Of a stretch of DNA of 64,000 nt, positions 24,499-33,404 are shown piece after piece. This DNA is from Natronococcus sp. CG52 (GTDB taxonomy: Archaea > Halobacteriota > Halobacteria > Halobacteriales > Natrialbaceae), in the NCBI RefSeq assembly GCF_023913515.1, contig NZ_CP099391.1, positions 1,426,001-1,490,000 on the forward strand. Direction: 5' to 3'. The notes below the pieces were generated by a model, which saw only the letters and a list, made by a program, of their open reading frames with translations, did no database searches and was not told the origin of the DNA. Each line of letters opens with the position of its first letter. The first letter of the stretch is position 1. The position numbers and the translations under genes were made by a program.

Positions 24499-25107
24499 TC
24501 AGATCTTGTTCGCGGGCGGAATCGTCCGCTCGTCGGGGCTGGTCGTTTCGCCGACGCCGAACAGAACTCGTACCCCGGCACCGGTTCCCAGGATCGCGGC
24601 GATCCCAGTAACGACGACGGCGACCGGCACCGATAGCGCGGAGACCCCGCTCAGGAGTGCGCCGAGTACCACCCCGATCCAGAGTCGATCCTGCCCGAGT
24701 CGCGTCGCGATCGAGATGCCCACGGCGACGAAACCGAGCGCCGTCAGAACCGGGAGAAAGGAGAGACTCAAGACGAGCATGATGACGCCGAAGAACATCC
24801 CGACGCTCGTCTCGAGCAAGAGGTAACCGCCGCTCGCGAGGCCGCCGAGAACAAGCGCGGTAGGGATGCCGATACAACTCGAGATGACGGGGCTCTGCCG
24901 GGACTTCGTGACGATCCGCGTGCCGTGTCCCTGGAGCAGTCCGAGAACGACCGTCGCGAGGAGCAGCGTCGCGGCGAACTGAACGCCGACTCGCTCGAGT
25001 GGGCCGAGCGACTGGAGCAGTTCGAGTTCGCCCCGGATCGTCGCGAGATAGCCGATCGTCTCTCTGGTCGAGCCGTCAGCGGAGTATAATAAGTTTGTTG
25101 GCCACAT
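24499..25107 (-). CDS. Polytopic membrane protein of unknown function
   Basis: 202 residues from the ATG at 25107. After a polar N-terminus (MWPTNLLYSADGSTRETIGY) it has about six hydrophobic segments, for example VGVQFAATLLLATVVLGLLQ, VISSCIGIPTALVLGGLASG, MFFGVIMLVLSLSFLPVLTA and LSVPVAVVVTGIAAILGTGA. A short polar tail GVGETTSPDERTIPPANKI follows. The open frame continues much further upstream, antisense to the L1 gene, which is not coding. The arrangement resembles membrane domains fused to bactofilins in other haloarchaea but no such domain is present. Same strand as the DUF7475-like gene, 52 nt away. Confidence 0.6.
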   Translation of the reverse strand: MWPTNLLYSADGSTRETIGYLATIRGELELLQSLGPLERVGVQFAATLLLATVVLGLLQGHGTRIVTKSRQSPVISSCIGIPTALVLGGLASGGYLLLETSVGMFFGVIMLVLSLSFLPVLTALGFVAVGISIATRLGQDRLWIGVVLGALLSGVSALSVPVAVVVTGIAAILGTGAGVRVLFGVGETTSPDERTIPPANKI

Positions 25108-25233
25108 ATACTGTTTCGATACATTCTCTATGGTTAATGTTTTCGGTTCGCACGACGGAGAGATCGATCGGCGACGGGGAGTGTTCCTGTAGCCCGTTCG
25201 GTCCGGAGACACACGGGCGGTGGAGTTCGACGG

Positions 25234-25327
25234 GTTTAAGTTCAGCATGGCACTTCGTTCAACAGAGACAGGCATTGCCTGTTTCACTGACCCGTAGGAG
25301 CACTCCTGCGTACTACGGAGGTGAACG
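25234..25327 (+). promoter_or_regulatory. Promoter and structured leader of the L1-L10-L12 operon (putative L1 autoregulatory site)
   Basis: TATA element gtttaag at 25234-25240 predicts a start near 25263 and a leader of about 65 nt. The leader contains a perfect hairpin acaggc-att-gcctgt (25268-25282), a second stem aggag/ctcct (25296-25307) nested within gtag/ctac (25294-25315), and a strong Shine-Dalgarno ggaggtga just before the ATG at 25328. Archaeal L1 is known to repress its own operon by binding a leader or early-coding mimic of its 23S rRNA site, and Halobacterium has a leader of similar length. Confidence 0.6.
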
Positions 25328-25960
25328 ATGGCAGATTCGGATATTGAAACAGCAGTAACTCGCGCACTCGAGGACGCGCCCGATCGGAATTTCACCGAGA
25401 CGGTCGACCTCGCGATTAACCTGCGCGATCTTGACCTAAACGAACCGTCGAACCGTGTTGACGAGTCCGTCGTCTTGCCGTCCGGAACCGGCCAAGAGAC
25501 GCAAATCGTCGTTATCGCCGAGGGAGAAACCGCCGTCCGTGCCGAAGAGGCAGCGGACGAGGTTCTCTCGGAGAGCGACGTGGCCGATCTGGACGACGAC
25601 GAGGCCAAAGACCTCGCAGACGAGACGGACTTCTTCATCGCCGAAGAGGCGATGATGCAAGATATCGCCCGGCACCTGGGTACCATTCTCGGTCCCCGAG
25701 GGAAGATGCCGGACCCGCTCGGTCCCGACGACGACGTCGTCGAGACAGTCAACCGGCTCAAGAACACCGTGCAGATTCGCTCGCGCGACCGCCGCACGTT
25801 CCACACGCGCGTCGGCGCCGAGGACATGAACGCCGAGGATATCTCCGATAACATCGACGTTATCCTCCGGCGACTGCACGCGGACCTCGAGAAGGGGCCC
25901 CAGAACATCGATTCCGTCTTCGTAAAGACGACGATGGGCCCGTCGGTGGAGGTGGCCTAA
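25328..25960 (+). CDS. rpl1: 50S ribosomal protein L1
   Basis: 210 residues, the archaeal L1 length. [20 protein letters not shown] opens domain [21 protein letters not shown] (about 116-135) is the universally conserved loop; [18 protein letters not shown] and [13 protein letters not shown] close the rRNA-binding domain. It binds helices 76-78 of 23S rRNA (L1 stalk) and in archaea is the translational repressor of its own operon. First gene of L1-L10-L12; only one nt separates its stop from the L10 ATG. Confidence 0.97.
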   Translation: MADSDIETAVTRALEDAPDRNFTETVDLAINLRDLDLNEPSNRVDESVVLPSGTGQETQIVVIAEGETAVRAEEAADEVLSESDVADLDDDEAKDLADETDFFIAEEAMMQDIARHLGTILGPRGKMPDPLGPDDDVVETVNRLKNTVQIRSRDRRTFHTRVGAEDMNAEDISDNIDVILRRLHADLEKGPQNIDSVFVKTTMGPSVEVA

Positions 25961-25961
25961 G

Positions 25962-26999
25962 ATGAGCGCACAGGCTGAACGCAAGACCGAGAACCTTCCC
26001 CAGTGGAAGAAAGAGGAAGTCGAGGAGCTCGAACAGCTCATCGACGACTACGAGAGCGTCGGCGTCGTCGGTATCGCCGGCATTCCGAGCAAGCAGCTCC
26101 AGGACATGCGTCGTGACCTGCACGGCACCGCCGTGCTGCGCGTCAGCCGCAACACCCTGCAGGTTCACGCCCTGGAAGACGCCGGATTCGACGAACTCGT
26201 CGGCCACATCGCGGGACAGGTCGGTCTGGTTGCGACCAACGACAACCCCTTCGCGCTCTACAAGGAACTCGAGGCGTCGAAGACGCCCGCACCGATCAAC
26301 GAGGGCGAAGTCGCCCCGAACGACATCGTCATCCCCGAAGGGGACACCGGTGTCGACCCGGGTCCGTTCGTCGGCGAACTCCAGAGCATCGGTGCGAACG
26401 CCCGGATCGAAGACGGTTCGATCCAGGTCATGGAGGACTCGACGGTTCTCGAGGCCGGCGAGGAAGTCTCCGCCGACCTCGCGAACGTCCTCAACGAACT
26501 GGGTATCGAACCCAAGGAAGTCGGTCTCGACCTTCGCGCCGTCCGGGCCGAAGGCGTCCTCTTCGATCCCGAGGACCTCGACATCGACATCGAAGCCTAC
26601 GAGAGCGACGTTCGGACGGCGGCCGCTCGCGCCCGAAACCTCTCGGTCAACGCGAGCTACCCGACCGAGACGACGGCGCCAACCCTCATCGCCAAGGCCA
26701 CGGGCGAGGCCAAGAGCCTCGGCCTGCAGGCCGCGATCGAGGACGAAGACCTGATGCCCGACCTCGTCGGCAAGGCCGACGCGCAGCTTCGCGCGCTCGC
26801 GGCCCAGATCGACGATGAGGAAGCCCTGCCTGAGGAGCTTCAGGGCGTCGAGGCGCCCGCCGCCGAGCCGGCTGCGGACGACGAAGACGAATCGGCAGAC
26901 GACCAAGAGGAGACCGAGGCCGAAGCAGCCGACACCGACGACGATGACGACGAAGACGACGGTGACGGCGCGGAAGGACTCGGCCAGATGTTCGGATAA
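25962..26999 (+). CDS. rpl10: 50S ribosomal protein L10 (archaeal P0 homologue)
   Basis: 345 residues. The N-terminus ([40 protein letters not shown]) is the rRNA-binding domain; an insertion domain with [20 protein letters not shown] follows, as in archaeal/eukaryotic P0. C-terminal helices bind L12 dimers. The tail is an acidic hinge (about 290-337) ending EGLGQMFG, the factor-binding motif shared with L12. Cotranscribed with L1 and L12. Confidence 0.97.
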   Translation: MSAQAERKTENLPQWKKEEVEELEQLIDDYESVGVVGIAGIPSKQLQDMRRDLHGTAVLRVSRNTLQVHALEDAGFDELVGHIAGQVGLVATNDNPFALYKELEASKTPAPINEGEVAPNDIVIPEGDTGVDPGPFVGELQSIGANARIEDGSIQVMEDSTVLEAGEEVSADLANVLNELGIEPKEVGLDLRAVRAEGVLFDPEDLDIDIEAYESDVRTAAARARNLSVNASYPTETTAPTLIAKATGEAKSLGLQAAIEDEDLMPDLVGKADAQLRALAAQIDDEEALPEELQGVEAPAAEPAADDEDESADDQEETEAEAADTDDDDDEDDGDGAEGLGQMFG

Positions 27000-27020
27000 C
27001 ACCAACTGGAGAATTCAACA

Positions 27021-27365
27021 ATGGAATACGTTTACGCTGCACTCATCCTGAACGAGACGGACGAAGAGATCAACGAAGACAACCTGACGAACGTACTCGA
27101 CGCCGCCGGCGTCGACGTCGAGGAGTCCCGTGTCAAGGCGCTCGTCGCCGCACTCGAGGACGTCGACATCGACGACGCGGTCTCCGAGGCCGCTGCCGTC
27201 CCCGCCGCCGGTGGCGCCGCAGGCGGCGCCGCGGCTGGCGAAGCCGCAGGCGACGAGGACGAGGAAGTCGAAGAGACCGAGGACGTCCCGGACACGACGG
27301 ACGACGACGAGGACGACGAGGACGAGGACGCCGGTGGCGAGGGCCTCGGCGAACTCTTCGGCTAA
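27021..27365 (+). CDS. rpl12: 50S ribosomal protein L12 (archaeal P1-like)
   Basis: 114 residues. The helical N-terminal dimerisation domain ([40 protein letters not shown]) is followed by an Ala/Gly hinge, an Asp/Glu-rich segment and the C-terminal EGLGELFG translation-factor-binding motif. It forms the stalk with L10. Last gene of the operon, 21 nt after L10; a short T-rich stretch (gatttcttt) about 35 nt after its stop may end transcription. Confidence 0.97.
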   Translation: MEYVYAALILNETDEEINEDNLTNVLDAAGVDVEESRVKALVAALEDVDIDDAVSEAAAVPAAGGAAGGAAAGEAAGDEDEEVEETEDVPDTTDDDEDDEDEDAGGEGLGELFG

Positions 27366-27453
27366 GTCGCGACGCGACGATCTCGACCGATCCCGATTTC
27401 TTTCGACGCGGTGACGCAGTAGCTACTTGTCCGTACCGCGTGATCGACCAGGT

Positions 27454-28146
27454 ATGACAACTACCGTGTACTTCGACCTGGACGGGACGCTCTGTGCGTA
27501 CGACGTCCCCTTTAAGGAGCAGTTCGCGACGACGGTGTCGCCGTACGGCGAGCCGACGGAGGCGGCCTACGAGGCCTACGTTGACCGGCTGTTCGACGCA
27601 CTCGAGAACTGCGAGTCCGAACCGTACCGTCGCGCGTTCGAGGACGCCGCGGAAACGACGGAGTTCGAGGCGGCACCTGCCACGCTCGCCAGCGATCACT
27701 GCGAGACGGAACTCGAGGCGTCAGTCGTGTCCGCAGACGCGAGGCGCGTAGTCGAACGCGTCTCCGAGAGGAGTCCGACCGGCATCCTGACCAACGGCGA
27801 CGGGAGGCAGCAGCGGGCGAAGCTCGCGCGCCACGGACTCGGCGAACTCGTCGACGAGGTACTCGTCTCGAACGATATCGGTGCCCGGAAACCCGCGGAT
27901 CGGATCTTCGACCTCGCGAAGGAGCGACTCCCCGCGGACGAGCACGTCTACGTCGGCGATAGCTACGAGGAGGACATCGTCGGCGCTCGGTCTGCGGGGT
28001 TCCGAACGGTCTACGTCGACGAAACCGGGACCGGAAGGAACGATGCCGACGCCGCCGACGAAGTCGTCTCGAGCGTCGAGGAACTGCTCGAACCGAACGC
28101 GCTTCCCGACTCGATCAGCACACCCTTCGAACGGTCTGGAGAGTAG
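27454..28146 (+). CDS. HAD-superfamily hydrolase
   Basis: 230 residues from the ATG at 27454. Motif I TVYFDLDGTLCAYDVPFKEQ begins at residue 4; motif II is PTGILTNGDGRQQ; GARKPADRIFDLAKERL carries the motif III Lys and VYVGDSYEEDIVGARSAGF motif IV. The helical cap between motifs I and II places it in subfamily I (phosphoglycolate phosphatase/haloacid dehalogenase-like). Substrate unknown. Directly downstream of the ribosomal operon but with its own spacing of about 90 nt. Confidence 0.9.
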   Translation: MTTTVYFDLDGTLCAYDVPFKEQFATTVSPYGEPTEAAYEAYVDRLFDALENCESEPYRRAFEDAAETTEFEAAPATLASDHCETELEASVVSADARRVVERVSERSPTGILTNGDGRQQRAKLARHGLGELVDEVLVSNDIGARKPADRIFDLAKERLPADEHVYVGDSYEEDIVGARSAGFRTVYVDETGTGRNDADAADEVVSSVEELLEPNALPDSISTPFERSGE

Positions 28147-28169
28147 CACGCGACTCGTCCCCCCGCGAA

Positions 28170-28177
28170 TTTAAATC
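28170..28177 (+). promoter_or_regulatory. TATA box of the TctA-type gene
   Basis: tttaaatc centred about 28 nt before the ATG at 28201, implying a leaderless transcript starting at or next to the start codon. Confidence 0.6.
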
Positions 28178-28200
28178 ACAGGACGCGGCCAGACCGGTCG

Positions 28201-29448
28201 ATGGTCGGCCTGCCAATCGAGCTCGTCGGCGACCTCGAGCTGACGCTGCGATTGCTCGCCTGGATCCTGGCCGGCTCGATGCTGGGCACCGTGAGCGGAC
28301 TCGTCCCGGGATTACACGCCAACAACTTCGCGCTGTTGCTCGCCGGCGTCGCGCCGTCGGTCCCCGGCCCGCCGCTGTTCGTCGGCTGTGCGATGCTCGC
28401 GGCCGGCGTCGTCCACACGTTTCTCAACGCCGTTCCCGCGATGGCGCTGGGCGTGCCCGACGCCGAGATGGCCGTGACCGCCCTTCCGGGCCACCGGATG
28501 GTGCTCGCGGGACGCGGCTACGAGGCGATCCGCCTCTCCGCGCTCGGAAGTCTCCTCGCCGTCCTCGCGGCGGTCCCCCTCGCCGTGCCGATAACGTGGG
28601 GAGTGACGGCCGCGTACCCGACGATCAGGGACAACCTGTCGCTCGTGCTGGCGGCCGTCGCCGTCGCACTGGTCGCTTCGGAGCGGACCTGGCGTGCCAG
28701 GGGCGGCGGCCTGCTCGCGTTTGTCCTCGCGGCGATCCTGGGCGCGCTGACGCTCGATCTCTCGCCGGACGCGCCGCTCGAGGCCGGCGGTACGCTCGCC
28801 CCGCTGTTCGCGGGGCTGTTCGGTGCACCGGTACTGATCGACGCGATCCGCGGAAGCGGGATTCCGCCGCAGGAGACCGGGACGATCGCTATTCCGCACC
28901 GACTCGTCGGCGCGACGGCGCTCGCCGGTGCACTGGCTGGAGCCGTGGTCGGCTACATTCCGGGTATCTCGGCGGCGATCGCCGCCGTCGCGGTGCTCGT
29001 ATTCGTTCCGGGAAACGCGGGTGACCGGGGCTACATCGTCGCCACGAGCGGCGTCGACACGGCGAACACGATCTTCGCGCTGTTCGCCCTGGTCGCCATC
29101 GGACAGCCCAGAACCGGCGTGATGGTCGCCTTCGACAGCGTGAACGCGCCGCTCGAGATTCCCGCCCTCGTTTCCGGCGTGCTCGTCGCCGGGGTCGTCG
29201 GCTTCGTCCTCGTGCTCACGGTCGGCGACGCCTACCTCGACCTTGTCGGTCGAATGGAGTACTGGAAGATCTCGGCCGTCGTGCTCGGCGGGCTGCTCGT
29301 ACTCTCGTACCTCTTTACCGGACTCATCGGAATCGTCGTCTTCGTCGCCGCGACGGCGGTTGGACTGATCCCGGTCCGACTGCGAGCCAGGCGTGTTCAC
29401 CTGATGGGAGTGCTGATCGGCCCGCTTATGTTCGGAATCTGGGGATAG
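28201..29448 (+). CDS. TctA-family (DUF112) membrane protein
   Basis: 415 residues, about ten to twelve membrane helices. The first conserved block MLGTVSGLVPGLHANNFALL (about 29-48) and GVPDAEMAVTALPGHRM are the archaeal variant of the TctA signature, and GYIPGISAAIAAVAVLVFVP repeats it in the second half. Bacterial TctA is the large permease of tripartite tricarboxylate transporters and needs TctB and the periplasmic TctC; neither is encoded here. The protein is also shorter than the bacterial 500 residues. It may work alone as a secondary transporter of organic acids; substrate unknown. Confidence 0.82.
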   Translation: MVGLPIELVGDLELTLRLLAWILAGSMLGTVSGLVPGLHANNFALLLAGVAPSVPGPPLFVGCAMLAAGVVHTFLNAVPAMALGVPDAEMAVTALPGHRMVLAGRGYEAIRLSALGSLLAVLAAVPLAVPITWGVTAAYPTIRDNLSLVLAAVAVALVASERTWRARGGGLLAFVLAAILGALTLDLSPDAPLEAGGTLAPLFAGLFGAPVLIDAIRGSGIPPQETGTIAIPHRLVGATALAGALAGAVVGYIPGISAAIAAVAVLVFVPGNAGDRGYIVATSGVDTANTIFALFALVAIGQPRTGVMVAFDSVNAPLEIPALVSGVLVAGVVGFVLVLTVGDAYLDLVGRMEYWKISAVVLGGLLVLSYLFTGLIGIVVFVAATAVGLIPVRLRARRVHLMGVLIGPLMFGIWG

Positions 29449-29580
29449 GAGACTCGTCGTCCGAACGTTTCGTAACACGGTTGCTACGCGCAGGAATATT
29501 CGAGAGAACGCCGCGTTACGTCAGGTCAAGTAGATAACGGAAGGGCAATCGATTTCACGGATAGCTGTCAAGAACAGCGT

Positions 29581-29605
29581 GCTGAATGCAGAGGACACAT
29601 TCAGC
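29581..29605. terminator. Intergenic stem-loop after the kinase gene
   Basis: Perfect 8-bp stem gctgaatg (29581-29588) and cattcagc (29598-29605) with a 9-nt loop; a shorter stem gctgt/acagc sits just to its left (about 29563-29577). The region 29449-29645 lies between convergent genes and is otherwise empty, so a role in 3'-end formation is plausible, although archaeal termination normally relies on T-tracts. Confidence 0.35.
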
Positions 29606-29645
29606 GGATTGTTACCGACAGGTGGGCTTGATACCAATTGGGAGT

Positions 29646-32084
29646 TCACGGACTGCTTACGGCTGGAAGCGTAAATGAGAAGATCGCGCCCTCGCCGGGT
29701 TCGGACTCGACCCAGATCTCGCCGCCGTGGCGCTCGATGATCCGCTCGCACAGTGCGAGGCCGATGCCAGTTCCGTCGTACTCGTCTTGGCTGTGAAGGC
29801 TCTGGAACACCTCGAACACCCGGTCGGCCTGCTCCGGGTCGATGCCGATCCCCTCGTCGCTGACCGAGATCACCCACTCGTCGCCGCCGTTGGCCTGCTC
29901 GGCGGAGACGTGCACTCGCGGAGGATCGTCGCCGCTGTACTCGATCGCGTTGTCCAGCAGATTCTGGAAGAGCTGGCGGAGTTGCCCGGTGTTGCCCATG
30001 GCGCGGGGGAGCCCTTCGGCAGTGATCTCGGCATCGTGCTCCTCGATTTTCACTTGGAGGTCCTGGTGGACGTCCGCAAATACGGCGTCGAGGTCGATCG
30101 CCTCGAGGGAATCTCCGCGAGTGTCGACACGGGAGTACTGGAGGAGACCGTCCATCATTGCGCGCATGCGGTCGGCGCCGTCCACGGCGAACTCGAGGAA
30201 CTCCGCTCCTTCCTCGTCGAGGGCATCGGCGTATCGGTTTTCGATAAGTTGGAGGTAGGACGAGACCATCCGCAGCGGTTCCTGAAGGTCGTGGGAGGCA
30301 GCATAGGCGAACTGTTCGAGGCGTTCGTTGGACTCCTCGAGTTTGTCGACCACCTCCTTTAACCGTCGCTCGCGCTCCCTGCGTTCGGTGACGTCTTGGG
30401 CGGCCCCGCGGAACGAAACAACCTCGCCGTCGACGGTCTCCGGAACGCCCTGCAGTCGAAGCCAGCGCACATCGCCACTGTCCGTCCGGATCCGTACCTC
30501 CACGTCAAAGGGATCACCAGACTCGAGCGCGTTCTCGACGGCTTCTTGGACGATCGGCTGATCGTCCTCGTGGTACATGGTGAGGGCCTCCTCCAGCGGC
30601 GGCTCCTCGTCGGCGTCCACCTCCAGAAGCTCGAAGATGTAGTCGGTCCAGAACACGTCCTGTGTCTCCACGTCGATCTCCCAGCCGCCAACGTCTGCAA
30701 TGCGCTCGGTCTTCTCGAGCAAGTCCAGTGCTCGTTCGAGCTCTCGTTCGCGATCTTTCTGCTCGGTAATGTCGCTCGCCATACCGATCCACTCGACGAT
30801 GTCTCCGTCCTCATCCAGCATCGGTACCGCACGCGAGAACGTCCAGCCCAGGCCCCCATCGACCTGCTCTACCCGGTGTTCCAGCTCGAAGGAGCTCTTG
30901 GTCCGGATCGCTTCGTCGATGGCCTCCATGACGCGTTCCTGGTCGTCCGAGTGAATGTATTTGTTAGTCCAATCACTGGTCGATTCGTGTGTATCGGCGA
31001 TGAAGCCTTGGCCTTCGAGGTATTGCATTTCGCTCCAATCGGGGCTCATGCAATACACTACGTCCGAGCTAGCATTGACCAACGCTCGGAATCGTTTCTC
31101 GCTCTCCTGAAGCGCCTCCTCGGTCTCCTTGCGCTCGGTGATATCGCGCGTCGTCCCGGCGATGGCTTCGACTTCCCCCTCGTCGTTGAGTACGGGGGCA
31201 AAGATGTAGTCGTAGATTCGCCGGCCGAGCTCGGCGTGTGGGAACGCTACCTCGCCGCGGACGGGTTCTTTAGTCTCCACGACCTGGTCAATCTCGCGTT
31301 CGTGCATTTCCGCGTGCCACGGCTCGTAGCCGATTTCCCGCGGGGTCTTTCCCATGGACTCTTCGAGGGTCTGGCCCCACATTTCCAGCAGTGCGTCGTT
31401 GGCGAATACGAAGCGGTAGTCGAGGTCGAACGCGTAGACGAGGTCGGGAGTACTGGAGATGATGGTCTCGTAGAGCCGCCGCTCCTTCTCGGACTCAACG
31501 GGCACTCTCGTCAGCTCCGGCTCCGCTTCCTTTCGCTCGGTGCTATCAGTATTCGCGGACGACTCCGAAGTCTCGACGGCGTATGCGATTGTTACTCCTA
31601 ACTCCGCGAGCGATTCTCGTTCAGCCGCGCCAAATCCTTGCGGCCGGTCGGTAGCCAGTTGCAAAACACCGTATAGCGTCTCTTCGTAAACGAGGGGGAT
31701 GAACGCGCAGATTTGATAGTCGTGGTTGAGGGCATGCTCGCGCCAATCCTCGCACGGTGGGTCGTCAACGAGATTCCGTCTGATCGTAACCTCCCGTGTG
31801 CGCACTGCCTCGTTTACCAGTTCCTGTTGGGGTGACCCCTCAGTGATGGTGATCCCATCGAGCGTGTTCTCCGCAATCCCGGCGGAGGATGCTGGAATTA
31901 CCTCTTCTTTCTCCGGATTATAGCGCCCGATCCACGCAAAGGAGTACGACTCCGATGCTGCGAACTGCTCGCAAACGCGTCGTTGAATCTCGTTTTCAGC
32001 GGTGGCTGACACCAACGCTCGGGTGACGTCTCCTATCACCTCAGTTACGGAGTGTTGTCCGCCAAGACTCATTGGTAGCACCAT
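29646..32084 (-). CDS. GAF-PAS-PAS-PAS sensor histidine kinase
   Basis: 812 residues, soluble. A GAF domain (about 10-170, with YSFAWIGRYNPEKEEVIPAS) is followed by three PAS/PAC units (about 203-330, 335-455, 460-570), each closed by a DITERK-type PAC end. HisKA: FAYAASHDLQEPLRMVSSYL with the phosphoacceptor His at 598. HATPase_c: LLDNAIEYSG (N box), VSDEGIGIDP (G1), YDGTGIGLALCERI (G2). All catalytic motifs are intact. It is an orphan kinase without a linked receiver gene, which is common in haloarchaea. Its residues 446-812 are closely related to residues 659-1022 of the kinase at 53.6-56.6 kb. The ATG at 32084 is preferred; MSLGGQ five residues later is possible. Confidence 0.92.
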   Translation of the reverse strand: MVLPMSLGGQHSVTEVIGDVTRALVSATAENEIQRRVCEQFAASESYSFAWIGRYNPEKEEVIPASSAGIAENTLDGITITEGSPQQELVNEAVRTREVTIRRNLVDDPPCEDWREHALNHDYQICAFIPLVYEETLYGVLQLATDRPQGFGAAERESLAELGVTIAYAVETSESSANTDSTERKEAEPELTRVPVESEKERRLYETIISSTPDLVYAFDLDYRFVFANDALLEMWGQTLEESMGKTPREIGYEPWHAEMHEREIDQVVETKEPVRGEVAFPHAELGRRIYDYIFAPVLNDEGEVEAIAGTTRDITERKETEEALQESEKRFRALVNASSDVVYCMSPDWSEMQYLEGQGFIADTHESTSDWTNKYIHSDDQERVMEAIDEAIRTKSSFELEHRVEQVDGGLGWTFSRAVPMLDEDGDIVEWIGMASDITEQKDRERELERALDLLEKTERIADVGGWEIDVETQDVFWTDYIFELLEVDADEEPPLEEALTMYHEDDQPIVQEAVENALESGDPFDVEVRIRTDSGDVRWLRLQGVPETVDGEVVSFRGAAQDVTERRERERRLKEVVDKLEESNERLEQFAYAASHDLQEPLRMVSSYLQLIENRYADALDEEGAEFLEFAVDGADRMRAMMDGLLQYSRVDTRGDSLEAIDLDAVFADVHQDLQVKIEEHDAEITAEGLPRAMGNTGQLRQLFQNLLDNAIEYSGDDPPRVHVSAEQANGGDEWVISVSDEGIGIDPEQADRVFEVFQSLHSQDEYDGTGIGLALCERIIERHGGEIWVESEPGEGAIFSFTLPAVSSP

Positions 32085-32142
32085 ACCGCCAGAATTGGTT
32101 TACTCCTAACGATGTCGGAAGTCGAGATGTTACACTCCTCAC

Positions 32143-32226
32143 TCATCGCTGGAGCAAGTGAAGGATCCCGCGATCGACGTTATCCAGTTCCGAGAGCATA
32201 CGTGCGATTTGAGTAGCGAGCACCAT
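32143..32226 (-). pseudogene. N-terminal fragment of an Lrp/AsnC-type regulator
   Basis: A 27-codon frame from the ATG at 32226 reads MVLATQIARMLSELDNVDRG and ILHLLQR then stop at 32143. ELDNVDRGILHLLQR is the usual first helix of haloarchaeal AsnC/Lrp regulators (LDDVDRxILHLLQxDAR). The continuation in another frame, EECNISTSDIV, resembles the next helix. The fragment ends just before the histidine kinase gene, so most of the regulator is gone. The rest of 32227-32458 shows no gene. Confidence 0.45.
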
Positions 32227-32458
32227 GTATGCTGGGACAGCACACGGCAAAACACCTTATTCACTCTGTTATAACCGCATACCTCGTTACCGCTGGTACC
32301 GTGGAAGAACGAATGCGAGATACGCGCCTCGTATTCGGCACGGTTCTATCAAAGTATCCGAAATAGGGCGGATATACCGGTGTGAGGTTTGCACTCTATA
32401 ACGAACCACCTGATTCCGAGACGGTTTCGCTCCCGAGCGGGAGCCCGAACGACGGTCG

Positions 32459-33298
32459 TTACCGGGACTCGCACTCGCGAACTGCCGCCACGAGGGCGGC
32501 CACGCGCTCGCTCGAGACCGGATTCGTCGTCTCGCCGCCTTCTTTGAGCGCCGTCCCGACGACGACGCCGTCGGCGCCGGCCTCGAGGCAGTCGCCGACC
32601 GTTTCGCTCGTGACGCCGCTGCCGAGGAACACGGGCGCTCGCTCCGGGTCGCGTTCCGCGAGCACTCCGGCGACCCGTTCGACGTCCGCGAGCGCCGCCT
32701 CGGCGCCCGTTCCGGGCCCCGAAACGACCACGCCGTCCGCCCCGCCGCGTTCGACCGTCTCGAGCGCCGCCTGCCGGATGTCGGCGTCGCCGACGGGCGT
32801 CGCGTGCTTGACGTGGACGTCCGCGAGGATCGCCGCGTCGGTGTCGATCCGGTCGCGAAGGCGCAGCGTCTCGTGGGCTTGTCCCTCGAGGACTCCCTGG
32901 TCCGTGGCGGCCGTCCCGATGTGGACGTTCACCCGGACGAAGTCGGCGTCGGCAGCGGCAGCGATCGACATCGCGGCCGCGGCGTCGTTCCGAAGCACGT
33001 TGACGCCGACCGGGACGTCGACGGCACTCGTCAGCGTCGTCGCGAGCGCCGCCATCTCCGCGACGGTGTGGGTCGGCACGTCGTCGGGGTAGAACGGCGC
33101 GTCGCCGAAGTTCTCGAGCATAATTCCGTCGACGCCGCCGGCCTCGAGTCGCTGTGCGTCCTCGAGCATCTTCGTCCGGATCGCGTCGCGGTCGTCGGTC
33201 GCGGAATCGTATCCCGGTGCGCCGGGAAGCGGCGGGAGGTGTACCATCCCGATCACCGGATGGGTCGCGTCGAACCGGTCGCGAAGATCGATAGCCAT
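32459..33298 (-). CDS. BtpA/SgcQ-family TIM-barrel protein
   Basis: 279 residues from the ATG at 33298. VIGMVHLPPLPGAPGYDS (about 16-33), GVDGIMLENFGDAPFYPD and NVLRNDAAAAMSIAAAADAD are signatures of the BtpA family; PVFLGSGVTSETVGDCLEAG and GADGVVVGTALK form the phosphate-binding end of the barrel. BtpA affects photosystem I biogenesis in cyanobacteria, but archaeal members are more likely metabolic enzymes; activity unknown. A TATA-like element (acttatcc on the minus strand, about 33321-33330) lies 27 nt upstream, supporting this start and excluding the longer frame to 33664. Confidence 0.88.
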   Translation of the reverse strand: MAIDLRDRFDATHPVIGMVHLPPLPGAPGYDSATDDRDAIRTKMLEDAQRLEAGGVDGIMLENFGDAPFYPDDVPTHTVAEMAALATTLTSAVDVPVGVNVLRNDAAAAMSIAAAADADFVRVNVHIGTAATDQGVLEGQAHETLRLRDRIDTDAAILADVHVKHATPVGDADIRQAALETVERGGADGVVVSGPGTGAEAALADVERVAGVLAERDPERAPVFLGSGVTSETVGDCLEAGADGVVVGTALKEGGETTNPVSSERVAALVAAVRECESR

Positions 33299-33404
33299 AG
33301 CGAGGGTGGCTTGGCGAGAGGGATAAGTGTACTCTCCTCGGACGCTCCGGCAAGGGCGTCGCCCTTCACGCCCGTTAACTCCCAGTGGTCGCAACGACCG
33401 AGCG

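Noticed and set aside
25120-25908. Ser/Arg-rich upstream extension of the membrane protein ending at 24499
   Set aside because: It is antisense to rpl1 and has shadow composition; the membrane protein starts near 25107.
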